From: Pigmentiphaga sp. NML030171
GTDB taxonomy: Bacteria; Pseudomonadota; Gammaproteobacteria; Burkholderiales; Burkholderiaceae_B
Length of the DNA: 64,000 nt
Direction of reading: 5' to 3'
NCBI RefSeq assembly: GCF_002188635.1
Contig: NZ_NINX01000047.1
Location: 46,919-110,918, forward strand
Part shown: in pieces, positions 57,655 through 64,000 of the stretch
How the letters are laid out: the number at the start of each line of letters is the position of its first letter
Position numbering within the stretch: the first letter of the stretch is position 1
Position numbers and translations under genes: made by a program
Notes under the pieces: model-generated
Database searches by the model: none
What the model saw: the letters and a program-made list of their open reading frames with translations, nothing else
What the model was told of the DNA's origin: nothing

Positions 57655-59132
57655 GCACGGTAATGCCGATGCGCGGCCCGAACATCGCGGACCAGCTGAC
57701 CCTGCACGCGAGCCAGCGGCCCACCAAGCCCGCCATCATCCATCGCGACCGGGTCATCGACTATCGCCGGCTCGACCTGCTGGTGCGACAACGGGCTTCG
57801 CTGTTGCTGGAGATGGGCGTGCAGCCGGGTGACGTGGTGGGCGTGGCGCTGAAGGACACGTCCGAGCACCTGGTCATGCTCTACGCCGTGGCGCGCGCCG
57901 GGGCGGTGATCCTGCCGGTGGACTGCCGCTGGCAAGCCGGCGAGAAACTCAGGGTGGCGCGGCATTTCGGCGCGCGCTGCGTGCTGGTCGAGCCTGGAGA
58001 CGACTTCGCGCCAGGCCTGTGCGTGGCGGCCGACGAGGCCTGGCTGGCCCGCGCGGAGCAGGTCGTGGTGCGCGACCGTTACGCCGAGGAGGACCGCGGC
58101 TTCTGCCTGTCGCTGTCGTCGGGGACCACGGGACGCCCCAAGGGGCCGCTGCTGTCGCATGCGCAGTTCATGAGCCGCTTCTTCACGCACTACGCCGACC
58201 TGGGGTTCGGCAGCCGCGAGACCTACATCAACGCCACGCCGCTGTACTTCGGCGGCGGGCGCGCGTTCTCGGTCTCGTCGCTGTACGTGGGGGCCACGAC
58301 GGTGCTGTGCCCGCCGCCCTACAAGGTCGAGGAACTGGCCGCCGAGGTGGCGCGCACGGGCGCCACGATCACCTTCCTGGTACCCACGCTGCTGCGGCGC
58401 GTGTTGCAGGCCGAGCCGCGCGACGTGGCGCCGCTGCGCGGCCTGCGCACGCTGATCTCGTCGGGCTCGCCGCTGACGGCCGAGGAGCGGCGCCGCATCC
58501 GCAACGAGGTCTGTCCCAATTTCATCGAGTACTACAGTTCCACCGAGGGCGGCGGCGTGACCGTGCTGTCCAACCAGGAACTGGAGGCGCAGCCCGCCTC
58601 CGTCGGCCGGCCGGTGTTCGGCGTGCGCCTGCAGGTCGTCGACGAACAGGACGACCCATTGCCGCCCGGCGAAGTCGGGCGTATCCGTTACGAGGGCGCC
58701 ACGGTGGCGCAGGGTTTCCACCGCGACGAGGAGGCGAGCAGGGAGGCCTTCCGCGACGGCTTCTTCTACCCGGGCGATCTGGGCTACCTGAACGAAGAAG
58801 GCTACCTGTTCCTGTGCGGCCGGGCCAAGGACATGATCATCCGCGGCGGCGTGAACATCTATCCCCTGGAGATCGAGTCCATCCTCATGACGCACCCCGA
58901 CGTGCAGGAAGCGGCGGTGGTGGGCCTGCCCTCGAAGGAGTTCGACGAAGAAGTGGCCGCCTTCGTGATGATGCGTGGCGATCGCGACGCGGCGGCCCTG
59001 TCCGCCTGGTGCAGGGAACGGCTGGCGCCCTACAAGGTGCCGCGCCATTTCCGCTTCGTCGACGAGTTCGAGCGCAATTCGGCCGGCAAGATCATCAAGA
59101 AGCGCCTGATCGAGGGACCGACCCCGGTTTAG
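57651..59132 (+). CDS. AMP-forming acyl-CoA ligase/synthetase
   Basis: 493-aa ANL-superfamily ligase that activates a carboxylic acid to its acyl-CoA via acyl-AMP. Core motifs: LSLSSGTTGRPKGPLLSH, ATPLYFGGGRAF, YYSSTEGG, FYPGDLGYLNEEGYLFLCGRAKDMIIRGGVNIYPLEIE and catalytic Lys in NSAGKIIKKRL. ATG 57651 overlaps the amidohydrolase stop (ATGA). Last gene of the operon; its product would feed the acyl-CoA dehydrogenase encoded by the first gene. Confidence 0.94.
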   Translation: MSTVMPMRGPNIADQLTLHASQRPTKPAIIHRDRVIDYRRLDLLVRQRASLLLEMGVQPGDVVGVALKDTSEHLVMLYAVARAGAVILPVDCRWQAGEKLRVARHFGARCVLVEPGDDFAPGLCVAADEAWLARAEQVVVRDRYAEEDRGFCLSLSSGTTGRPKGPLLSHAQFMSRFFTHYADLGFGSRETYINATPLYFGGGRAFSVSSLYVGATTVLCPPPYKVEELAAEVARTGATITFLVPTLLRRVLQAEPRDVAPLRGLRTLISSGSPLTAEERRRIRNEVCPNFIEYYSSTEGGGVTVLSNQELEAQPASVGRPVFGVRLQVVDEQDDPLPPGEVGRIRYEGATVAQGFHRDEEASREAFRDGFFYPGDLGYLNEEGYLFLCGRAKDMIIRGGVNIYPLEIESILMTHPDVQEAAVVGLPSKEFDEEVAAFVMMRGDRDAAALSAWCRERLAPYKVPRHFRFVDEFERNSAGKIIKKRLIEGPTPV

Positions 59133-59145
59133 CCGATGGCTGCGC

Positions 59146-59246
59146 GTTTTCGCGCCATGGTCCGCAAACCCGCATGGTTGCTGGCGCCGGATGATTTGTC
59201 CGCAGCCTTTCCCCAGGGTTGTTCACAGCGGGTGGGGATAAGTCCG
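59146..59246 (+). repeat. Duplicated ~100-bp intergenic element, copy 1
   Basis: Shares with 62179-62278 the ordered blocks TTTTCGCG, CCGCA-ACCCGCATGG, TTGT, CTTTCCCCAGGGTT, TTCACA/TTCCACA and TGGGGATAA, in the same orientation. The TTTCCCCA and TGGGGATAA ends are inverted, so it can fold. Located upstream of the araC-type gene. Similarity is unequivocal by eye; function unknown. Confidence 0.7.
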
Positions 59247-59296
59247 GCTGCCGGGTAGTATATGGGGTGAGCCGTTCCCGCCTTCCGGGAGATCCC

Positions 59297-60211
59297 GTGA
59301 ACACCGACCCTTCCCCGACCGCCGCCCGGTTGCGCCAAGTATTGATGGATACCGGCGCCTACAGCCTGCACCAGTCGTTCGACTACGGAGGCCGGCTGGC
59401 CGGCAGCGTGGTGCATTGCAGCTTCGATGCCCATGAGTTGTCCTGCCCGGCGCTGCCCCACATGCTCCTGCTCGTCTCGCACGAGTACCGGCTGAGGTCG
59501 GCCAGATTCGACCTGGGCTGGGGCTACCGCGACCATTTCGTCAATTTCGTCAATCCGCTGCACCTGATTCCGCCCGGCACCGCTTTCCGCTGGGTCAAGG
59601 ACGGGCCCGCCCGGGTGTCGCTGCTGACGTTCGACCAGCAGGCTGCGCTGGAGATGTTCGAGGAACTGGGGTGCGAGCGGCCGGTGGATGGCATGTGGTC
59701 GCTGGCCCAGCGCGGCTTCGTGAGTCCGCTGGTCTACACGGCCCTGGGAGCGTTCGTCCGGGACCTGGGGGCCGGCCAGGTCTCGCGCCTGCTGTCCGAC
59801 AGCTTCGGCGCGCTGGTGTTGAACGAACTGGGCAAGAAGTGGCGGGCGGAGCCGGCGGCCGCGACGGCGCCGCGCCTGAGTCCCCAGGCGTTGCGCAAGG
59901 TCACCCGCTACATGGACGAACACCTGGCCGAGGACATTTCCCTGGCCGAGCTGGCCGCCTTGTGCGGCTTGAGCCGATACCATTTCCTGCGCTGCTTCAA
60001 GGCCGCGCAGGGCGTGTCCCCATACCGCCACCTGACCGCGATGCGGGTGGAGCGGGCCCGCCACCTGCTGGCGACGACGGGCCAGCCCGTCTCGTACGTC
60101 GCCAGCGTCTGCGGCTTCGCGTCGGCGGGCGCGATGGGCCGGGCCTTGAAGAAGGCCCTGGGCAGTTCGGCCTCGGCCTACCGCGCCACGGCCGGCCACT
60201 ACGACGCCTGA
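59297..60211 (+). CDS. AraC-family transcriptional regulator
   Basis: 304 aa from GTG 59297, with GGGAG upstream. N-terminal cupin-like sensor region (about 1-190) and C-terminal double helix-turn-helix: VTRYMDEHLAEDISLAELAALCGLSRYHFLRCFKAAQGVSPYRHLTAMRVERARHLLATTGQPVSYVASVCGFAS. The AMP-ligase operon ends 164 bp upstream; the gene converges with the MFS gene, the two overlapping by 13 bp at their 3' ends. Target probably the neighbouring transporter/hydrolase pair or the ligase operon. Confidence 0.91.
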   Translation: MNTDPSPTAARLRQVLMDTGAYSLHQSFDYGGRLAGSVVHCSFDAHELSCPALPHMLLLVSHEYRLRSARFDLGWGYRDHFVNFVNPLHLIPPGTAFRWVKDGPARVSLLTFDQQAALEMFEELGCERPVDGMWSLAQRGFVSPLVYTALGAFVRDLGAGQVSRLLSDSFGALVLNELGKKWRAEPAAATAPRLSPQALRKVTRYMDEHLAEDISLAELAALCGLSRYHFLRCFKAAQGVSPYRHLTAMRVERARHLLATTGQPVSYVASVCGFASAGAMGRALKKALGSSASAYRATAGHYDA

Positions 60212-61455
60212 GCCCGGACGCCGGCCTCGACCTTGCGCGGGGCCGTCTCCTTCAGGAACAGCGACACGGCGAGGCCGATCGCGATGCCGCCCAGCGCCAG
60301 GTACAGCGTGTACTGGATGCCATGGTGCTGGGCGATGTAGCCGGCCACCACGGGCGCGACCCCGCCGCCGAAGATCTCGCCCAGGCCGCTGACCGTGCCG
60401 ATGGCCGAGGCCACCATGCCGGGAGGCGCCGCCTCGGTGGCGATGGGCCCGGTCATCAGGGCCAGCAGTCCGAAGCAGAAGAACGACACCACCAGCAGCA
60501 CCCCGAACAGCGCCCAGGGCGAGGCATCGGTGCGGATGAAGGCATACAGGGCCAGCGCGGCGCCGACGAAGGCCAGGAAGGCGGCGGCGCGGCGGCCGAT
60601 GAAGTCCGAGATGCCGGGCACGCCGAATTCACCGAAGAACCCGCCGATGCCGATGGCCGAGACCACCAGTCCCATTTGCTGCGGTGTCAGCTTGAGGTAG
60701 TCGGTCAGGTAGTTGGGCACCATGGCGCCGACCACGAAGATGCCGGTCATCGCGCACAGGATGGAGGCGACCGCGAGCAGCAGGTTGCGCCGGCGCAGCA
60801 GTTCTTTCCAGGACAGCGTGGCCCCGGCAGCCGGCGCGGCGGGCAGCCCGCCCTGGACACCGGTGCCGGGTTCGCGGATGACCTTGTACATGAACCAGGC
60901 GAGGATCAGGCCAGGCACCGCCGACAGGAAGAACACATAGTGCCAGGAGGGCAGTACGTCCATCAGCTGGGTGGCGATGATGGGTGCGAGCCCCAGTCCG
61001 AACAGCGGAAAGGCGCTCTGCTGCAGTCCCTGGTTCAGGCCGCGGCGCCGCGGATGCGAGGCCTCGCCGGCCGCGGCCACGCTGGTGGGGCAGAAGGAGC
61101 CCTCGGCGACGCCCATGACCGTGCGGATCAGCATCAGGCTGATCAGGCCCGTGGCCAGCCCCGACAATCCGGACAGGCAGGAGAACGCGATGGCGGCGGG
61201 GATCAGGACCTTGCGTCGGCCGACGCGGTCCGAGACCCGGCCCATGGTGATGGAGAACACGCCCCAGGCCAGGCCCAGCACCCCGATGAGCAGGCCGAGG
61301 TCCTGGTAGGACAGATCCAGGTCCTTCATCATGAAGGGGAACATGGGGGCGAGCAGCCAGCGGTCCAGGCCCATCAGGCCGAAGCCCAGGGCGAGGATGG
61401 TGACGGCCTTCCATTCGTAGGCGGTATCGTGCACGAGTGGCCGGGTCATGGTCAT
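60199..61455 (-). CDS. MFS transporter
   Basis: 418 aa, twelve predicted membrane helices in two halves with a central cytoplasmic loop (about 195-230). Loop 2-3 signature VSDRVGRRKVL and the equivalent in the second half (DFIGRRAAAF). Resembles aromatic-acid/organic-anion symporters of the ACS type. ATG 61455 overlaps the TGA of the isochorismatase-like gene (ATGA); a second ATG follows two codons later. Likely imports or exports the small acid/amide handled by its operon partner. Confidence 0.92.
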   Translation of the reverse strand: MTMTRPLVHDTAYEWKAVTILALGFGLMGLDRWLLAPMFPFMMKDLDLSYQDLGLLIGVLGLAWGVFSITMGRVSDRVGRRKVLIPAAIAFSCLSGLSGLATGLISLMLIRTVMGVAEGSFCPTSVAAAGEASHPRRRGLNQGLQQSAFPLFGLGLAPIIATQLMDVLPSWHYVFFLSAVPGLILAWFMYKVIREPGTGVQGGLPAAPAAGATLSWKELLRRRNLLLAVASILCAMTGIFVVGAMVPNYLTDYLKLTPQQMGLVVSAIGIGGFFGEFGVPGISDFIGRRAAAFLAFVGAALALYAFIRTDASPWALFGVLLVVSFFCFGLLALMTGPIATEAAPPGMVASAIGTVSGLGEIFGGGVAPVVAGYIAQHHGIQYTLYLALGGIAIGLAVSLFLKETAPRKVEAGVRAQAS

Positions 61456-62063
61456 GCTCCGCCCAGCGCGTCCAGCACCTGGCGCGTGGAGACGACCTTG
61501 CCGAACACCCGGTCGATGGTGGCGAGCGTGGCGCGATGCGAGGCGTCGTCGAATCCGCCGGTGGCGTCGTCCACGAAAAAGACCCGCAGGTCGCGCATGA
61601 AGGCGCTGCGCGCGGTCGACTCGCAGCAGACGCTGGTGACCGTACCCGTGATGATCACGCTGTCGGCGACGTTGCGGCCCCGGATGTTGCGGATGACGGT
61701 CTCGAGGCGGGTGTTGTAGAACGCGTCGTAGCGATGCTTGGGTATGACGACCTCGCCGGGCAGGGGGGCCAGCTCGGCGATGATCTCGACCCCGGGCGTG
61801 CCCGCGCGCATGCCGGCCGTCTTCAAGTGCGGCAACTGGGTCGTCTCCAGCGGCGAGACGTCGAATCCGTCGTACAGCACGTGCTGGGTGTAGATGACCG
61901 GGACACCGGCCTCGCGCGCGCGGGCGACCAGCGCGGCCATGGCGGGGACGCGCTGGCGGGCGGCGGCGACCTCCATGGGCGCGTCCGGCAGGACGAAGTC
62001 GTTCTGCATGTCGACGACCAGCAGGACGGCCTTGGCGGGATCAAGGGAAAGGGAAGAGGGCAT
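61452..62063 (-). CDS. Isochorismatase-family cysteine hydrolase
   Basis: 203 aa. Catalytic triad visible: Asp18 (LLVVDMQNDFVLPD), Lys109 (VIPKHRYDAF) and Cys146 (GTVTSVCCESTARSAFMRD). The family includes nicotinamidase, N-carbamoylsarcosine amidase and biuret/ureidoacrylate amidases; the segment TSVCCESTAR with its paired Cys and the PKHRYDAFYNT stretch fit the amidohydrolase branch rather than true isochorismatase. GGAGG precedes ATG 62063. First gene of a two-gene unit with the MFS transporter. Substrate unknown. Confidence 0.92.
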   Translation of the reverse strand: MPSSLSLDPAKAVLLVVDMQNDFVLPDAPMEVAAARQRVPAMAALVARAREAGVPVIYTQHVLYDGFDVSPLETTQLPHLKTAGMRAGTPGVEIIAELAPLPGEVVIPKHRYDAFYNTRLETVIRNIRGRNVADSVIITGTVTSVCCESTARSAFMRDLRVFFVDDATGGFDDASHRATLATIDRVFGKVVSTRQVLDALGGA

Positions 62064-62178
62064 GCGAGAGGCCTCCGTGGGGTGGGTGGAAGGCCGAACA
62101 TAGCGCCGCCGGCCGCGGGCCAAGCGCAGGAAATTGCGGTGGCAGCGCAAAAGTTGCGCAGTGGATGAGGAGCCTGCC

Positions 62179-62278
62179 CATTTTCGCGTCACCGCCCGCA
62201 GACCCGCATGGAATCTAGGCCGGGTGAAGTTGTGCCCGTGCTTTCCCCAGGGTTTTCCACATCGCCTGGGGATAAATC
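62179..62278 (+). repeat. Duplicated ~100-bp intergenic element, copy 2
   Basis: Second copy of the 59146-59246 element, same orientation, in the gap between the isochorismatase-like gene and its LysR neighbour. Contains GTTTTCCACA and TGGGGATAA. TTTTCCACA and (on the other strand) TTATCCCCA recall DnaA-box-like sequences, but two sites do not make an origin. Confidence 0.7.
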
Positions 62279-62287
62279 GCGCAGGCC

Positions 62288-63229
62288 CTAGCGGAGGCGG
62301 GCGGCTTCCCGTGGCGGACGGTCGGGCCAGGTGCCGTCGCGCGCCAGGCGGGCCGCGGTGGCGACGACCAGGTCCCGGATGCCGGCCACGGCGCTGTGCG
62401 ATGCGCCGTGCGAGGTGGCCAGCACCACCTGCGCGGTGGTGCGCAGGTCGGAAACCGGCGTGGCCTGTACGCGCCCGGCCTGCCATTCCTCGATGAAGGA
62501 CGAGACGATCATGACCGAGCTGCCGTTGCCGGCGGCGATCAACTGCACGGTCTGTGCCATGGAGTCCAGCTCGTGCTTGATCCTGAGCGCCAGGCCGCGC
62601 TGCTCGGCCTCGCGCGACAGCATCTGGCGCACGCGGTGGCGCAGCGTGGGCAGCACGAGGTCCATGCGGGCCAGTTCGGCGAAGGGGACCACATGGGAGG
62701 GCGGGGAGCCGTCCGCGGGCGACACCAGGTACAAGGGTTCGTCGCGCAGGGTGTCGATGAGGTGGGGACTGCCGGTTTCCCCCACGGTGAACAGGATGGC
62801 CATCTCGAGCCGGTTCTGCTTCAACAGCGCCTCGAGTTCGTCGGTCATCGCCTCGACCACGTGCAGCGTGACCTCGGGATGGGCCTCTTCGACCGCCTGC
62901 AGCAGGGGCACCGTCATCATGCGGCTGATGCTGCTGGGAATGCCGATGCGCACGATGCCGCGGGGCGATTCCGCGTCCTGCCGCAAGTCGTGTTCGGCGG
63001 CCGCCACCATGTCCAGGATGCGCCGCGCATGGCCGAGCAGCTTGCGGCCGGACGGCGTGGGCTGCACGCCATGGGCATCGCGCACGAACAGGCGCGTGCC
63101 CAGGGAGTCCTCCAGCTTCTGGATCTGCGCGCTGAGCGCGCTTTGCACGACGTGAAGGCGTTCGGCCGCCTGCGAGAAGCTGCCGGTTTCCAATATCGTG
63201 ACGAAATAACGCAGGCGTCGCAGGTCCAT
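62288..63229 (-). CDS. LysR-family transcriptional regulator
   Basis: 313 aa. Helix-turn-helix MDLRRLRYFVTILETGSFSQAAERLHVVQSALSAQIQKLEDSLGTRLFVRD; effector domain of the NAC/CbbR-like group (GIVRIGIPSSISRMMTVPLLQAVEEAHPEVTLHVVEAMTDEL). Upstream of, and co-directional with, the isochorismatase-MFS pair (224-bp gap) and divergent from the gluconolactonase-like gene, so it could regulate either. Confidence 0.92.
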   Translation of the reverse strand: MDLRRLRYFVTILETGSFSQAAERLHVVQSALSAQIQKLEDSLGTRLFVRDAHGVQPTPSGRKLLGHARRILDMVAAAEHDLRQDAESPRGIVRIGIPSSISRMMTVPLLQAVEEAHPEVTLHVVEAMTDELEALLKQNRLEMAILFTVGETGSPHLIDTLRDEPLYLVSPADGSPPSHVVPFAELARMDLVLPTLRHRVRQMLSREAEQRGLALRIKHELDSMAQTVQLIAAGNGSSVMIVSSFIEEWQAGRVQATPVSDLRTTAQVVLATSHGASHSAVAGIRDLVVATAARLARDGTWPDRPPREAARLR

Positions 63230-63342
63230 GTCGGGCGTGGTCCGGGGCCATCGCGGATCCAGATGGGGGCATCTGAAAAAACCGTTACCCGGGCTGGGGA
63301 ACGACTGCCATTATAGGTGGCTGTTCCATCCGTTCCGGTCCC

Positions 63343-63876
63343 ATGTACGCCGCTCCTCCCGACCTGGCCACCGAGATCCACGCCGCGTTGCCGCCATCCC
63401 TGCACCTGGTGCGATCCATGTCGCCCTGGGTGAAGGCGCGGGGAGCCGGACCCCTGCATTCCTTCCTGGAAGGGCCCGCCTTCGACCGCGACGGTACGCT
63501 GTATTGCACCGACCTGGCCCATGGCAGGATCTTCCGCGTCGATCCGGCGGGACGGTTCGCGCTGGCATGCCGCTACGACGGCGAGCCCAACGGGCTCAAG
63601 CTGCATCGCGATGGTCGTCTCTACATCGCCGACCGGCGCCACGGCATCATGACCATGTTTCCCCGGGACAGCCGTCCGCGGGCCCTGCTCGCGCCGGACG
63701 AGGCCCGTGGGCTCCAGGGCGTCAACGACCTGCTGTTCGCCGCCAACGGCGACCTGTATTTCACCGACCAGGGCGACAGCGCGCTGAACCGGCCCACGGG
63801 CCGGCTGTGCCGGCTGCGGCGCGACGCCGGCCACGTCGAGACCCTGGTGGATGGCCTGGCAGGCCCGAACGGGCTA
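63343..63876 (+). pseudogene. SMP-30/gluconolactonase-like gene interrupted by an IS element
   Basis: From ATG 63343 about 178 codons of an SMP-30/gluconolaconase/LRE-like beta-propeller: metal-binding Glu in SFLEGPAFDRDGTLYCTDLAHGRIFRVD, GEPNGLKLHRDGRLYIADRRHGI, VNDLLFAANGDLYFTDQGD, and finally DGLAGPNGL, where the family normally continues into SPDG. At that point (CTA at 63874) the sequence switches to the end of an IS5-type element. The frame happens to stay open into the IS and to the window edge, so a fusion peptide may be made, but the propeller lacks its second half and should be inactive. Confidence 0.85.
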
Positions 63877-64000
63877 GGGCCTGTTAACACAACGCAGCCC
63901 ATCTGCAATCAGGGCGAAATTGATGAACCCGGTAAACATGACGTCGAGTTTGTCGAAGCGGGAGAAGATTCTGCGGAAGCCTTTGAGTCGCCGAAACAGG
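63874..64000 (-). CDS. IS5-family transposase, C-terminal end
   Basis: Partial: read on the minus strand the last 41 codons are LFRRLKGFRRIFSRFDKLDV followed by MFTGFINFALIADGLRCVNRP and stop, the standard C-terminus of the second ORF of IS5-group (IS427-like) DDE transposases. The gene enters the window at 64000 and ends at TAG 63874-63876, a stop codon that lies at or across the junction with the interrupted gene. The rest of the element, including the catalytic residues, is outside the window. Confidence 0.88.
   Translation of the reverse strand, partial: LFRRLKGFRRIFSRFDKLDVMFTGFINFALIADGLRCVNRP
63877..64000. mobile_element. IS5-family insertion sequence, one end only
   Basis: The element's end probably begins GGGCCTGTTAACACA at about 63877-63878, immediately after a CTA/CTAG at 63874-63877, compatible with the short TA-type target of IS427-group elements. 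The exact border and target duplication need the other end, which is beyond base 64000. Confidence 0.8.

Noticed and set aside
59146..62278. Possible replication origin from DnaA-box-like TTTTCCACA and TTATCCCCA sequences
   Set aside because: Only one imperfect box per copy, no dnaA/dnaN/parAB neighbours and no AT-rich unwinding region; treated as a repeat instead.

Overview
The window is high-GC chromosomal DNA from a betaproteobacterium, most likely an environmental Bordetella or a close relative such as Achromobacter (Alcaligenaceae). Grounds: the sucA-odhB-lpdA block, the bamD/rluD/pgeF/phaC-phaB-phaR/rimO order, five periplasmic solute-binding proteins of the Bug family (greatly expanded in this family), and an IS5-type element. 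I see no tRNA, rRNA, CRISPR array or prophage.

Layout. 1-5.0 kb: 2-oxoglutarate dehydrogenase genes (sucA lacks its 5' end, odhB, lpdA), with two copies of an intergenic repeat flanking lpdA and a hairpin terminator. 5.06-10.3 kb (minus strand): an overlapping operon of CoA-transferase, thiol dioxygenase, enoyl-CoA hydratase, Bug protein, AhpD-like protein and a fumarase/adenylosuccinate-lyase-type enzyme, divergent from an IclR regulator. 11.2-16.7 kb: a 31-hexad beta-solenoid protein, a small ORF, an FMN hydroxyacid oxidase, two Bug proteins (one without signal peptide) and a LysR regulator. 16.8-20.1 kb: NHEJ pair ligD-ku. 20.3-21.4 kb: zapE. 21.4-27.6 kb: hydantoinase/oxoprolinase hyuA-hyuB, a Bug protein and a small unknown gene, divergent from an IclR regulator.

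27.7-33.2 kb: tex, a charged exported protein, a YdcH-like protein and a DinG/YoaA helicase. 33.2-38.2 kb: three tandem paralogous lipoproteins resembling M30 metallopeptidases; the middle copy has lost its zinc site. 38.3-40.7 kb: a hybrid sensor kinase and a LuxR-type response regulator, convergent with each other. 40.8-48.5 kb: bamD, rluD, pgeF, a small membrane protein, phaC-phaB-phaR (polyhydroxybutyrate) and rimO.

48.5-59.1 kb: a third IclR regulator divergent from a seven-gene catabolic operon (acyl-CoA dehydrogenase, MmgE/PrpD, hyuB, hyuA, Bug, amidohydrolase, acyl-CoA ligase). 59.3-63.2 kb: AraC regulator, MFS transporter, isochorismatase-like hydrolase and LysR regulator, with a duplicated ~100-bp intergenic element on either side of the transporter/hydrolase pair. 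63.3-64.0 kb: a gluconolactonase-like gene cut by an IS5-type insertion that runs off the window.

The recurrent theme is IclR-controlled catabolic operons, each with an orphan Bug receptor, set between housekeeping blocks. The strongest candidates for undescribed biology are the thiol-dioxygenase operon (5.06-10.3 kb), the triplicated lipoproteins with their divergent signalling gene (33.2-40.7 kb), the hexad solenoid protein (11.2-12.1 kb) and the hyuBA-centred operon (49.4-59.1 kb).
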